From contig NZ_JACJFM010000027.1 in assembly GCF_014164585.1 (NCBI RefSeq), forward strand, positions 1-64,000: DNA of 64,000 nucleotides, read 5' to 3'. Of this stretch, positions 1-9,223 are shown one piece after another. This DNA comes from Oceanospirillum sediminis (GTDB lineage Bacteria; Pseudomonadota; Gammaproteobacteria; Pseudomonadales; Halomonadaceae). The notes under the pieces are model-generated. The model made no database searches and was not told the DNA's origin. It saw nothing but the letters and a program-made list of their open reading frames with translations. The position numbers and the translations under genes were made by a program. Every line of letters starts with the position of its first letter. Position 1 is the stretch's first letter.

Positions 1-21
1 ATAACTGATGAAGCAGCAGAA

Positions 22-954
22 TTATACCGTCTGATGATCATCAGACATTTTCGTCGAATCATTCACTGGGTGTTTTCCGGATGCAGAATCAGGCTCTGAT
101 GCTTTGAACGATGCTCTGTTCACCAGGAAAACCGCCAGTGCAGTGATCATGATCCCCACTCCTTCAAACACCGAAATGGCCTGATCAAATACCAGAGCCG
201 ATAACAGTACCGCACTGACTGGCATCAGATAGAACAGGCTGGACACTTCACTAATTGGCAGAGTTCTGATCAGCAAATACAGAATACTCAGTGCGCCAAT
301 GGATACCACCACTGCCATCCAGAATAAAGCAGCAATGAACTCACCATTCCAGTGTACGTATCTGGAGTCATCTGCCAGCATGATCAGAGTACATAACAGT
401 GCGGCTGTGCCAGACTGAATCACCCCTCCGGTAAAAATATTCATCTGCTGGCAGAAACGCTTCTGATACAGACTGCCCAGAGCAAGCCCCAGCAGGGCGA
501 TAAAAGACATCAGAATACCTTCCAGATCAGACAGGGTTATCTGCTCCAGCACGATGACGGTGACACCACTGACGCCCAGCAGCAAACCCGCCCATTGATG
601 GGGGTGAATACGCTCTTTTAGCAATAAAAAAGCAAAACCACTGGCCACCAGAGGTTGCAGGCTGATGATCAGTGAAGAGACTCCGGCTGAGATGCCCTGA
701 TCCAGAGAAACAAATACACCGATAGAAAATACCCCAATGACCAGAAGACCCGCGATCATCTGGTGCACCACTTCTTTTGTGGTCGCAGGCCAGGGCGCAC
801 GTATCACCTGACAGATGATTGCCAGAATGGCTGCAGCGATCAGAAAACGGTAGCTCAGAAAACTGAAAGGATCTGAGTAAGGGATACCGTACTGAGTGGC
901 AACAAAGCCAGAACTGTATAGCAGGATAAATAGCCCGGATAAGATCATGGTCAT
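22..954 (-). CDS. DMT-superfamily (EamA) permease
   Basis: Inner-membrane drug/metabolite transporter of about 310 residues, built from two tandem EamA repeats (roughly residues 5-140 and 150-285) with ten hydrophobic segments. The substrate cannot be read from the sequence. The frame opens with GTG at 957, but ATG at 954 is better placed behind a GAGAG stretch with a 7-nt gap. It is divergent from a TetR regulator, and the palindrome at 1007-1026 lies between the two genes, so the regulator probably controls this exporter. The C-terminal ~30 residues after the last membrane segment are polar and unremarkable. Confidence 0.85.
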   Translation of the reverse strand: MTMILSGLFILLYSSGFVATQYGIPYSDPFSFLSYRFLIAAAILAIICQVIRAPWPATTKEVVHQMIAGLLVIGVFSIGVFVSLDQGISAGVSSLIISLQPLVASGFAFLLLKERIHPHQWAGLLLGVSGVTVIVLEQITLSDLEGILMSFIALLGLALGSLYQKRFCQQMNIFTGGVIQSGTAALLCTLIMLADDSRYVHWNGEFIAALFWMAVVVSIGALSILYLLIRTLPISEVSSLFYLMPVSAVLLSALVFDQAISVFEGVGIMITALAVFLVNRASFKASEPDSASGKHPVNDSTKMSDDHQTV

Positions 955-1006
955 CACTGTGCTCTCATGCTGGTCTGTCAGAGGTTATTTTCTTTTGCTT
1001 GTGCAC

Positions 1007-1026
1007 TGTACATACCTGTAGGTACA
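1007..1026. promoter_or_regulatory. Candidate TetR-family operator
   Basis: The sequence reads TGTACnTACnnGTAnGTACA, a dyad in which 16 of 20 positions obey perfect symmetry. It lies in the divergent gap between the DMT permease and the TetR gene, where such repressors usually bind to control both genes. Assignment to this TetR protein is inferred from position. Confidence 0.6.
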
Positions 1027-1170
1027 GAATCAAATGCCTGCACTGAAATATCAGACTAAAGTTGAGTGATAAACGGGATATAAGCTGTGAAACCAGGCCA
1101 GTGACTACAGGTCAGGAGCAATGTGGTGTATAACATCAGTGAAGATATAACCGCAGAATCGGGCAGGATC

Positions 1171-1740
1171 ATGACAGATACACGTCAAAAACTGATAGAA
1201 ACCACCAAGGAGTTACTGTGGGAGCGTGGCTATGAGGCCATGAGCCCTAATCTGGTTCTGGAGCGCAGTGGTATTGGCAAAGGCAGTATGTACCATCACT
1301 TCAAAGGTAAAAAAGCCCTGGCCAGTGCGGCGATTCAGGCTCGGTCAGAAGAGCTGATTGCCGAATTTGATGCGGAATTTGATATTGACCTTCCGCTGAT
1401 GGATCGCTTTGAGCGTTATTTATGTAAGCCTCGTGACGGGCTGAAAGGTTGTCGCCTGGGGCGTCTGGTCAGTGATATTTCTGTGACAGAAGATGAGCTG
1501 AGACAGCCGATTTCTGCCCTGTTTACTCATGCAGAACAGGCCTTTGTTCAGGCCTTACAGGTAGCACATGCCAGAGGTGAGATTGAGCTGAAGGCCGATG
1601 CGGATGCGCTGGCAGCGACTCTGGTGGCCTCCATCCAGGGGGCTTTTATTCTGAGCCGCGCTCACTCTGATCCGGGATATATGGATAAAGTCGCCCAGGG
1701 CGCTATGCAGTGCCTTAAGGCCAGTGTAGTGCTGCGCTGA
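1171..1740 (+). CDS. TetR/AcrR-family transcriptional regulator
   Basis: A repressor of about 189 residues. The N-terminal TetR helix-turn-helix is clear (residues ~8-55, ending in the typical GKGSMYHHFKGKKAL segment). The C-terminal half starts with a KGCRLGRL stretch like that in the LmrA/YxaF and NemR-like branch; the ligand is unknown. The frame is open from GTG 1123, but ATG 1171 begins the canonical TDTRQKLIETT start of the family and has GGCAGGATC just upstream, so I use it. Likely partner: the divergent DMT permease, through the palindrome at 1007-1026. Confidence 0.85.
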   Translation: MTDTRQKLIETTKELLWERGYEAMSPNLVLERSGIGKGSMYHHFKGKKALASAAIQARSEELIAEFDAEFDIDLPLMDRFERYLCKPRDGLKGCRLGRLVSDISVTEDELRQPISALFTHAEQAFVQALQVAHARGEIELKADADALAATLVASIQGAFILSRAHSDPGYMDKVAQGAMQCLKASVVLR

Positions 1741-1798
1741 CTCAGTGTTCCCGGATCTATGGGGCAATCGCTTATGGTATGCTGATATCTACAGACTT

Positions 1799-2266
1799 TT
1801 ATGATCTGGTCTTAACGATGGCCAGGGTGACAGTGGCTTTAGCAATCAGATTCCATTCTTCCTCTACGCTATCTTCTTCTGGTAAAGCAAATAGCATAGA
1901 TTCAGCAATACTCAGGGTGTTGCCTGGTTTCAGTACCGCAGCTTTACAGACCAGATATTTTCCGGCACCGGGGCGAAGCAGGTTTATCTTAAACTCGGCG
2001 GTCAATACGATGTTGCCTGCGGGCATAAGGGTCGCTCCGGCAGCCCCCGCAGTATGATCACATAATGTGGCCTGAACACCAGCATGGACAAAGCCATCCT
2101 GTTGCTGATGATCTTCCCGCACTTTTAGTCTGGTGTAGCATAGTCCCGGTTCAATCTTATCCGCTTGTAGGCCCAGGTATTGAATAAAGGGCGCAGCGGT
2201 CAGCACACGCTCAACTTCCTGGCGATAGTCCGGGTTTGCCGGTTTAAAATCCGAAAATGGCAGCAT
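1799..2266 (-). CDS. PaaI-type hotdog-fold thioesterase
   Basis: A protein of about 155 residues with the hotdog-fold acyl-CoA thioesterase pattern: a conserved segment QQDGFVHAGVQATLCDHTAG (residues ~57-76), followed by strands with NIVLTAEFKINLLRPG. Such enzymes hydrolyse acyl- or aryl-CoA in the cytoplasm; the substrate is not evident. ATG 2266 lies 5 nt after AGAGG and is preferred over GTG 2272, which overlaps that ribosome binding site. It is convergent with the TetR gene, and I see no good terminator between them. Confidence 0.8.
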   Translation of the reverse strand: MLPFSDFKPANPDYRQEVERVLTAAPFIQYLGLQADKIEPGLCYTRLKVREDHQQQDGFVHAGVQATLCDHTAGAAGATLMPAGNIVLTAEFKINLLRPGAGKYLVCKAAVLKPGNTLSIAESMLFALPEEDSVEEEWNLIAKATVTLAIVKTRS

Positions 2267-2412
2267 AGTCACCTCTTGTTATTTTTGTTGTCAGTCCGAT
2301 TGCTGATCATACGGTGGAAAAGAGAGAACGGCTGCTGTTCAGTGTGAACCATCAGTTCTGTTAACAGGTGCTGTTTTTTCGCTAAGTACAGGCAGACCGG
2401 GATTATTGGTTG

Positions 2413-3714
2413 TCAGCAGGTGTTAAAGGTTCTCTGATGTCTGGCTTTAATCATGATATTTCGGGGTGTCAGCTTTTTATCACAGAATTCAGTAAGTTCC
2501 ACGTGAAACCCGACCTCTTCCAGTGCCAGTGCACGATCCAGTACCAGCCAGAGTTCCAACGGACGGCGAAACAGGTGCTGTACCAGCTCCATACGCCGGA
2601 TCATATGTACTCTTTGTTGTCCCTGCTGCAGATAGCTCCTGATGTGCTGGGCAGATATTGAGTTATCCACAGCATGTTGCAGATCCCTGTTGTGTACAGC
2701 CCAGTGGACAAAGTCTTCAAAAGCCCCGGTTAACAGGTATTTCGGGATTGTGGGTAAAGGCTGATAATCAGATTGTTGCAGCTGATCCTTCAGTAAAGTA
2801 TCAAACGCCATTCGCCAGAGCAGTTCAGTATCTCTTAGCTGACCGATACGCTGGCCTCCGGTAACGGTTTCCTGCAGAGGTATTTTCAGGTCCTGCTTAC
2901 TCAGTGTCAGTGTGGATTGTTTTCCGGTCTGGGACATGGGCTGATAATGTTCAGCCCGGATCAGATGATAGCAGCAAGGGGCTATATAAAGGCTGTGTGC
3001 CTGCTTCTGGCGGGCATGATGAATAAGCTGACAGTGCAGATCACCACAGGCGTGAAGCGCCACAGTCCGGGTTTCCGGTGTGATGAATTGAGCAGCCTCA
3101 TCAGATAAGGCATCGGCATTGATAAAACACTGATTCAGCTGCCATTTAGCCGCTTCTTGCTCACCTTTTTCACACAGAATCTGTTGCCACTCCAGACTGG
3201 TGACCTGGTAAGGTGTCTGTTGCTGCTGAGTCTGGTAAGCCAGCAGGCGTCCCAGATGACCTTTACCGGCACACCATTCCAGAAACCGGGTGGTTGATGA
3301 AGCACCTGCGGGGTGAAGCTGTCTGCTGAAATCCAGCATCTGCCGCCATTTTCGTCCGGGAATCCCCTGTGCAAAGCGTTTCAGTTCAGACTGATCGACT
3401 TGTGGCTGATCTGGCAGGCTATTCCTGCTATCGGCACGGCTGAGCAGTTCGGTACTAAGCTGGCTCAACTGAAGGGCTTCGGGAATCCACTGACTCAGCC
3501 ATTGTGCCAGTTGCTCCGGGTTTTCCTGCAGATTTTTTAACCGGTCATCACTGAGTTGTTCCAGTGCCTGGTTCAGAGACTGTGCCGGTTTTTCTGAATC
3601 GGGCCAGGGCAACTGGCGATGATAAAAAGGCCGGAATTGCCAGTAATGCTGATTACGGGTCAGAAGCTGATCCAGAGTATGAAATGCATGCTGCAGACTG
3701 TATCTGTGTGTCAT
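2413..3714 (-). CDS. SAM-dependent methyltransferase, METTL25/RRNAD-like (Methyltransf_32)
   Basis: A 433-residue protein with a Rossmann methyltransferase core in the middle: the SAM-binding segment RFLEWCAGKGHLGRLLA (residues ~143-159), a later TVALHACGDL segment (~217) and an APCCYH motif (~245), a combination typical of the Methyltransf_32 family. The N-terminal ~130 residues are helical and Gln/Leu-rich, and the C-terminal ~150 residues are an extension. Targets of the bacterial members are not well established, so I give no substrate. A parS-like sequence sits inside the 3' part of the gene at 2495-2510, and a DnaA-box consensus at 2663-2671. Confidence 0.8.
   Translation of the reverse strand: MTHRYSLQHAFHTLDQLLTRNQHYWQFRPFYHRQLPWPDSEKPAQSLNQALEQLSDDRLKNLQENPEQLAQWLSQWIPEALQLSQLSTELLSRADSRNSLPDQPQVDQSELKRFAQGIPGRKWRQMLDFSRQLHPAGASSTTRFLEWCAGKGHLGRLLAYQTQQQQTPYQVTSLEWQQILCEKGEQEAAKWQLNQCFINADALSDEAAQFITPETRTVALHACGDLHCQLIHHARQKQAHSLYIAPCCYHLIRAEHYQPMSQTGKQSTLTLSKQDLKIPLQETVTGGQRIGQLRDTELLWRMAFDTLLKDQLQQSDYQPLPTIPKYLLTGAFEDFVHWAVHNRDLQHAVDNSISAQHIRSYLQQGQQRVHMIRRMELVQHLFRRPLELWLVLDRALALEEVGFHVELTEFCDKKLTPRNIMIKARHQRTFNTC
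2495..2510. other. parS: parS-like centromere site (ParB binding)
   Basis: AGTTCCACGTGAAACC matches the near-universal chromosomal parS (TGTTTCACGTGAAACA or its variants) at 13 of 16 positions, including the CACGTG centre and the GTT..AAC flanks. It lies about 7.5 kb from parB and 3.8 kb from the oriC candidate, where parS sites normally cluster. It is embedded in the methyltransferase coding sequence. Confidence 0.65.
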
Positions 3715-4072
3715 AAGTGGTTAAAAATCGTTAAACAACTACACTGAGATGAGTGAATAAAGGCTATTTGAGCCGGATTTAACCATAAAGTCGAAACAAA
3801 ATTGGATTTTATTGTCATTTAAAGGCACAATGCGTGCCCCTTGAAGGTGAGACTGCTGTTTTCTCCATCCGCTGATCGCCAGGATCAGCCCCGATTGCGC
3901 ACAGCGCGTCACCTGCCTGTTTGAGATTGCTTAATCCTAAGCTTTCGACAGCTTTATATAAGCCGAGTGGAACCCGAGATTTTGATATTGAGCGCTACAA
4001 TGACAGCGACAGTATGCTTGGATGAGATGCCAGGGGTTCCGTTATTTGTATTACGACTCAGGTAATCCTTGA
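3715..4072 (+). other. Gene-free leader region of the RNA helicase
   Basis: This 358-nt gap has no credible gene. It holds a perfect 7-bp hairpin (GCTGATC/GATCAGC, 3871-3889, 5-nt loop) and AT-rich promoter-like stretches (TTGTCA near 3811; TTTATATA near 3952). CsdA/DeaD helicase genes in relatives carry long regulated 5' leaders, so the distal half is probably transcribed leader. That is inference; I cannot fix the transcription start. Confidence 0.4.
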
Positions 4073-5962
4073 ATGTCATCAGAAGAGACTGTTGTACCTA
4101 ACTTTGACGAGTTGGGCCTTCCCGAAGCACTGGTAGCCAGTGTAAAAGAAATTGGATATGAAACGCCTTCCCCTATTCAGGCAGCCAGTATTCCTGTGCT
4201 GTTACAGGGAGAGAGTCTGTTAGGACAGGCTCAGACCGGTACTGGTAAGACCGCATCTTTTGCTCTGCCGCTACTGGCCCGTATTGATGTGAAAAAGAAC
4301 AGCCCTCAGGTACTGGTTCTGACACCAACCCGTGAGCTGGCTATTCAGGTAGCTGAAGCCTTCCAGCGCTACGCCCGTGATATTAAAGGTTTCCATGTAC
4401 TGCCGATTTATGGCGGCCACAGTATGACACTGCAGCTGAAACAGCTGAAACGTGGTCCACAGGTTATCGTGGGTACTCCGGGTCGTGTAATGGATCACCT
4501 GCGTCGTAACTCTCTGGACACCAGCACCATGAATGCTGTGGTACTGGATGAAGCCGATGAAATGCTGAAAATGGGCTTCATTGATGACGTAGACTGGATT
4601 CTGGAACAGGTGCCTCAGCCGCGTCAGGTGGCCCTGTTCTCAGCAACGATGCCTGAAGAGATCCGTAAGGTGGCCCGTCGTCATCTGGACGGTGCTCAGG
4701 AGATCCGCATTGCGGCGAAAACGTCGACTGTTGATACCATTAACCAGCGTTACTGGCAGGTAAGCGGTGTTCATAAGATGGACGCCCTGACCCGTATTAT
4801 GGAAACGGAAGATTTTGATGCGGCGATTATTTTCGTGCGTACTAAAACCGCAACCGTCGAGCTGGCTGAAAAGCTGGAAGCCCGTGGTTACAGCGCGTCT
4901 GCACTGAACGGTGATATGAACCAGGCGCTGCGTGAGCGTGCAGTGAACCAGCTGAAACAACGCAAGCTGGATATCGTGATTGCCACGGATGTGGCTGCTC
5001 GTGGTCTGGACGTTGAGCGTATCACTCACGTAATCAACTACGATATTCCTTACGATACAGAAGCTTATGTTCACCGTATTGGTCGTACCGGCCGTGCGGG
5101 TCGTACTGGTGAAGCTATTCTGTTTGTGACACCTCGTGAACGTGGTCTGCTACGGGCTATTGAGCGTGCAACCCGCCAGCGCATTGAACGTATGGATCTG
5201 CCTACCCGTGAAATGGTAGCAGAGCAGCGTGTTAAGCAGTTCAAAACTGACGTGATCGGTATGACCGATAGCGTAGGTTCTGATATGGACTTCTTCCGTA
5301 ACCTGGTTAAAGAGCTGGCGGAAGAGAATGAGATGTCTATCGAAGATATCGCGGCGACACTGGCATGGAAAGCTCAGGTGAAACGTCCGCTGATCCTGCC
5401 ACCGGAAGAGAAGCGTCCACCTCGTGAGCGTCGTGAGCGTGATGGACGTGATCGTGATAGCCGTCGTGGCGAGCGTGGCGGAGATCGTGGTGAACGCCGT
5501 CAGCGCCGCGAACGTCCGACGGATGTAAATTTCGTGCGCTATCGTATTGAAGCGGGTCGTAATGAAGGTCTGCAGCCGGGTGATATCGTGGGTGCTATCG
5601 CTAACGAAGCCGGTATTGAGAGCCGTTATATCGGTAATATCCGTCTGTATGATCAGTTCAGTACTGTTGAACTGCCAGAGGGTATGCCGGATGAGGTTAT
5701 GAACCACCTGCAGAAAACCCGTGTACGTCAGGTCGAGATGAATATCAGTGTGGATACTGGTCCTGCTCCGACTGATGATCGTCCTCGTCGCCCTCGTGGT
5801 GATCGCCCACGGGGTGGCCGTAACGATCGCCGTGGTGGAGATCGTGAACGTCGTAATGACCGTCCAAGGGGCGAACGTCGTGGTGGTGATCGTGACCGCC
5901 GTAACGATCGTCCACGGGGCGAAGCGCCACAGCGTCAGAAAAAAGAGTCTTCAGAAGACTGA
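4073..5962 (+). CDS. deaD: DEAD-box ATP-dependent RNA helicase, CsdA/DeaD type
   Basis: A 629-residue cytoplasmic RNA helicase acting in ribosome assembly and cold-adapted RNA unwinding. In order: Q motif GYETPSPIQ (~28-36), motif I AQTGTGKT (~53-60), PTRELA, TPGR, DEAD (~160), SAT, ARGLDVERITHVINYD and HRIGRTGRAGRTG (~330-345). A DbpA-type RNA-binding domain follows (residues ~485-560), and then a tail of Arg/Gly/Asp repeats. The domain order and length match E. coli CsdA (629 aa), hence the name. It stands alone rather than beside pnp/nlpI. The ribosome binding site is weak (CAGGTAATCCTTG before ATG), and a strong terminator follows. Confidence 0.93.
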   Translation: MSSEETVVPNFDELGLPEALVASVKEIGYETPSPIQAASIPVLLQGESLLGQAQTGTGKTASFALPLLARIDVKKNSPQVLVLTPTRELAIQVAEAFQRYARDIKGFHVLPIYGGHSMTLQLKQLKRGPQVIVGTPGRVMDHLRRNSLDTSTMNAVVLDEADEMLKMGFIDDVDWILEQVPQPRQVALFSATMPEEIRKVARRHLDGAQEIRIAAKTSTVDTINQRYWQVSGVHKMDALTRIMETEDFDAAIIFVRTKTATVELAEKLEARGYSASALNGDMNQALRERAVNQLKQRKLDIVIATDVAARGLDVERITHVINYDIPYDTEAYVHRIGRTGRAGRTGEAILFVTPRERGLLRAIERATRQRIERMDLPTREMVAEQRVKQFKTDVIGMTDSVGSDMDFFRNLVKELAEENEMSIEDIAATLAWKAQVKRPLILPPEEKRPPRERRERDGRDRDSRRGERGGDRGERRQRRERPTDVNFVRYRIEAGRNEGLQPGDIVGAIANEAGIESRYIGNIRLYDQFSTVELPEGMPDEVMNHLQKTRVRQVEMNISVDTGPAPTDDRPRRPRGDRPRGGRNDRRGGDRERRNDRPRGERRGGDRDRRNDRPRGEAPQRQKKESSED

Positions 5963-5981
5963 GTTCTGATCTGAGTCGAAT

Positions 5982-6018
5982 AAAAAACCCGCTGTTCAGC
6001 TGAACATGCGGGTTTTTT
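5982..6018 (+). terminator. Rho-independent terminator after deaD
   Basis: AAAAAACCCGC pairs with GCGGGTTTTTT around a TGTTCAGCTGAACAT loop that can itself fold (GTTCAGCTGAAC). The A-run on one side and the T-run on the other make it potentially bidirectional, insulating the oriC candidate from helicase transcription. Confidence 0.9.
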
Positions 6019-6319
6019 ATTGCCTGTAGAAAACTGACTGACAGTTGCTTTAGTTAATGCTTCCTGTCTTTCCGTCACTGATATTTCTTAATTTCCTTGC
6101 TCTGCTTTTCGGCCGTTAAAACGGCCCTGCTATCTCTTCTGTAAATACTGCTCTGATGCTTCCGCCTGCTGATACCACACACGCTTCTGTTTTGAAGCTT
6201 ACAGAGTCTTGCTCATCCGCATTCAGATTATTTTTCTCAGGAAATCATTATCAAATGGTCGATGTATAACCGGGTGTATATCTATTCATAAGCCAGGGTA
6301 GAAAAATGAGGATAAATCC

Positions 6320-6516
6320 CCCTGTGTATAACTCACTATTTTATGCACAGGGTATGAGGAATTTTCTGCCAGTTTACTGATAACTAATCCATAAGTTTAG
6401 TCACAGCAGAAAACCCCTCTGAAATCAGTAGTTGAAACAGTTATCCACAAATTTTATCCACACAATAACAATAATAAATATTATCTTCTTATATATTCAT
6501 TTGTTGATTATTGTTG
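6320..6516. other. oriC: Candidate chromosomal replication origin (oriC)
   Basis: The 612-nt gap between the deaD terminator and mnmG carries four matches to the DnaA box TTATNCACA: 6323-6331 (minus, TGTGTATAA), 6341-6349 (plus, TTATGCACA), 6441-6449 and 6454-6462 (both plus, perfect TTATCCACA, starts 13 nt apart). The first two form an extended inverted pair with CCCTGTG/CACAGGG arms. Right after the last box is a strongly AT-rich run (6463-6516) beginning with TAACAATAATAA, resembling DnaA-trio triplets, a plausible unwinding element. In E. coli and Vibrio, oriC also lies next to mnmG. I see no cluster of GATC sites. The rest of the gap (6019-6319) shows nothing else. Confidence 0.75.
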
Positions 6517-6630
6517 TGTGGAATCTGGAAAAATCTTCATGCAGAGTCCTGTTAAGCTACTTCTCATTTTCATAGCCAGGTATATACTTGTGTCCCTTTT
6601 GCACGAACAGTTACGAATAGAGGTGAAATA

Positions 6631-8571
6631 GTGGATTATCCAACCCGCTTTGATGTCATTGTGATCGGTGGAGGTCACGCGGGAACTGAAGCCGCTCTGG
6701 CTTCCGCACGGATGGGCTGCTCGACCCTGTTGCTAACGCATAACATTGAGACGCTGGGACAGATGTCCTGTAATCCGGCTATAGGTGGTATTGGTAAGAG
6801 CCACCTGGTAAAAGAGATTGATGCGCTGGGTGGGGCGATGGCACTGGCTACCGATAAAGCCGGTATTCAGTTTCGTACTCTGAATAGCCGTAAGGGACCG
6901 GCTGTTCGTGCAACCCGGGCTCAGGCTGACCGGATTCTGTATAAAGCAGCGATTCGCTATGTACTGGAAAACCAGTCCAATCTGACTATTTTTCAGCAGT
7001 CAGCCGATGATCTGATTATGCAGGACGATACGGTTACCGGTGTGGTGACCCAGTCAGGTATCCGCTTTTATTCACAAACCGTGGTGCTGACAGCGGGGAC
7101 TTTCCTCGGCGGTATTATCCACATAGGCCTTGAGAAACTGTCGGGTGGGCGTGCCGGAGATCCGCCTTCTGTTGCGCTGGCGAACCGTCTGCGTGAAATG
7201 CCGTTCCGGGTGGATCGTCTGAAAACCGGTACACCGCCGCGTATTGATGCTAAGTCAGTTGATTTTTCTGTTATGGAAGCTCAGCCCGGCGATACCCCGG
7301 TACCCGTGATGTCTTTCATGGGTAAGACAGAAGATCATCCGGAGCAGATCAGCTGTTATATTACTCATACCAACGAGCGGACCCATGACATTATCCGTGC
7401 CGGTCTGGATCGTTCACCGATGTATACCGGTGTGATTGAGGGGGTAGGCCCCAGATACTGTCCGTCGATTGAAGATAAGATTCACCGCTTTGCCGATAAG
7501 GATTCCCATCAGGTCTTTATCGAACCGGAAGGTCTGGCCACCCATGAACTGTATCCGAACGGTATTTCCACCAGCTTGCCGTTTGATGTGCAGCTGGAGC
7601 TGGTGCGTTCTATGCGGGGGATGGAAAATGCGCATATCATGCGTCCGGGATATGCCATCGAGTATGACTTTTTTAATCCACAGGACCTGAAACATACTCT
7701 GGAAACTAAATTTGTCCACAACCTGTTCTTTGCCGGACAGATCAATGGCACGACAGGCTATGAAGAAGCCGGTGCACAGGGATTGCTGGCGGGTCTGAAT
7801 GCCGGGCTCAGAGCCCAGGGGAAAGAAGGCTGGTATCCTCGCCGGGATGAAGCTTATATCGGCGTCATGGTGGATGATCTGATTACTCTGGGCACTAATG
7901 AACCTTATCGTATGTTCACCAGCCGGGCTGAATATCGCCTGATTCTGCGTGAAGATAACGCCGATCTGCGTCTGACTGAAAAGGGGCGTGAGCTGGGACT
8001 GGTCGATGATGTGCGCTGGGCCGCTTTCTGTGGCAAAAAAGAGGGCATTGATCAAGAAACGGAGCGCCTGGCGACCAGCTGGATTCAGCCAAAAACAGAG
8101 CAGGCAGAACGGGTTCAGCAAAAAACTGGTCAGCCTCTGGCCCGTGAATACAATTTGCTTGATCTGCTTAAGCGTCCGGAACTGGAATACGATGATGTGG
8201 CCAGTTTACGGGGTGAGCCTGTGGATAATCCTCAGGTAGCAGAGCAGGTACAGATTCAGGTGAAATATGCCGGTTATATCTCCCGCCAGCAGGATGAGAT
8301 TGAGAAACTGCGCCGTCATGAAAATACGCCTCTGCCGGAGGATATGGATTACAGCGGTATTGATGGCATGTCCAATGAAATTCGTCAGAAACTGAGCGAA
8401 GCCCGGCCAGAAACACTAGCGGCGGCCAGTCGCATTCCGGGAGTGACCCCTGCTGCGGTATCCCTGCTGCTGATTCATCTGAAAAAGCGGGCGATGCTGA
8501 ATACTGCAAAAACGGAAGACAGGCAGGGCGAAGCCCCTGTGGATAAAACAATGCAAGGCACAGAGGTCTGA
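6631..8571 (+). CDS. mnmG: tRNA uridine-5-carboxymethylaminomethyl modification enzyme MnmG
   Basis: The FAD-dependent subunit (646 aa) of the MnmEG complex that installs carboxymethylaminomethyl groups on U34 of tRNAs. The FAD dinucleotide motif [10 protein letters not shown] is at residues 13-22, followed by [16 protein letters not shown] and the GTPPRID segment. The C-terminal helical domain ends in the usual [19 protein letters not shown], then an extra ~25-residue polar tail that makes it longer than E. coli MnmG (629). It starts with GTG at 6631, 7 nt after AGAGG. It is the first gene to the right of the oriC candidate, followed 5 nt later by rsmG, so the two are surely cotranscribed. 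Confidence 0.97.
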   Translation: MDYPTRFDVIVIGGGHAGTEAALASARMGCSTLLLTHNIETLGQMSCNPAIGGIGKSHLVKEIDALGGAMALATDKAGIQFRTLNSRKGPAVRATRAQADRILYKAAIRYVLENQSNLTIFQQSADDLIMQDDTVTGVVTQSGIRFYSQTVVLTAGTFLGGIIHIGLEKLSGGRAGDPPSVALANRLREMPFRVDRLKTGTPPRIDAKSVDFSVMEAQPGDTPVPVMSFMGKTEDHPEQISCYITHTNERTHDIIRAGLDRSPMYTGVIEGVGPRYCPSIEDKIHRFADKDSHQVFIEPEGLATHELYPNGISTSLPFDVQLELVRSMRGMENAHIMRPGYAIEYDFFNPQDLKHTLETKFVHNLFFAGQINGTTGYEEAGAQGLLAGLNAGLRAQGKEGWYPRRDEAYIGVMVDDLITLGTNEPYRMFTSRAEYRLILREDNADLRLTEKGRELGLVDDVRWAAFCGKKEGIDQETERLATSWIQPKTEQAERVQQKTGQPLAREYNLLDLLKRPELEYDDVASLRGEPVDNPQVAEQVQIQVKYAGYISRQQDEIEKLRRHENTPLPEDMDYSGIDGMSNEIRQKLSEARPETLAAASRIPGVTPAAVSLLLIHLKKRAMLNTAKTEDRQGEAPVDKTMQGTEV

Positions 8572-8576
8572 CAACG

Positions 8577-9203
8577 ATGAATCTGGAGCAACAACTGGCG
8601 CAGGGCATTACTGTCATGGGGCTGGATATCAGTGAACAGCAGCAGGCTGCGCTGATGGATTATCTGCGTCTGCTGGAAAAGTGGAATAAAGCCTTCAATC
8701 TGACCGCCGTGCGCGATCCGGCGGAGATGGTGTCCCGCCATCTGCTGGATAGTCTGAGTATCCTGCCCTATGTTCAGGGTCCTCGCTGTATTGATGTGGG
8801 TTCCGGTGGCGGTTTACCAGGTATACCTCTGGCCATTGTCCGTCCCGATCTGGAGATTACTTTGCTGGACAGTAATGGCAAAAAGAGCCGCTTTCAGTTT
8901 CAGGCGGTCACAGCCCTGAAACTGAATAATGTTCAGGTAGAAAACAAACGGGTTGAGCAGTATCAGCCGGAGCAGCGTTTTGATCAGATTATCAGCCGAG
9001 CCTTCAGCTCCATGGAGGATATGGTGAACTGGACACTGCACTTTGCTGATCAGGATACGCAGTGGCTGGCGATGAAAGGTGTGTATCCGGAAGATGAACT
9101 GGCTGTATTACCGGATGATATTCTGTGTCAGGCTGTACACGTGCTGAGTGTGCCGGGCACCGATGGCGAACGCCATCTGGTAGAACTTAAGCGTGCGGAT
9201 TAA
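8577..9203 (+). CDS. rsmG: 16S rRNA (guanine527-N7)-methyltransferase RsmG
   Basis: A 208-residue SAM-dependent methyltransferase that modifies G527 of 16S rRNA (formerly GidB). The SAM-binding glycine loop CIDVGSGGGLPGIPLAI is at residues ~64-80, preceded by the family segment WNKAFNLTAVRDPAEMVSRHLLDSL. The length matches the family (E. coli 207). It follows mnmG at 5 nt and precedes parA at 20 nt, the standard mnmG-rsmG-parAB order. Confidence 0.95.
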   Translation: MNLEQQLAQGITVMGLDISEQQQAALMDYLRLLEKWNKAFNLTAVRDPAEMVSRHLLDSLSILPYVQGPRCIDVGSGGGLPGIPLAIVRPDLEITLLDSNGKKSRFQFQAVTALKLNNVQVENKRVEQYQPEQRFDQIISRAFSSMEDMVNWTLHFADQDTQWLAMKGVYPEDELAVLPDDILCQAVHVLSVPGTDGERHLVELKRAD

Positions 9204-9223
9204 TCCTTTTAAGGACGAACAAT

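Noticed and set aside
5150-5707. Antisense frames opposite deaD
   Set aside because: Low-complexity products caused by Arg/Gly codon repeats on the sense strand.
9138-9143. CACGTG inside rsmG as a second parS
   Set aside because: Only the 6-bp core matches; flanks lack the GTT/AAC shoulders.
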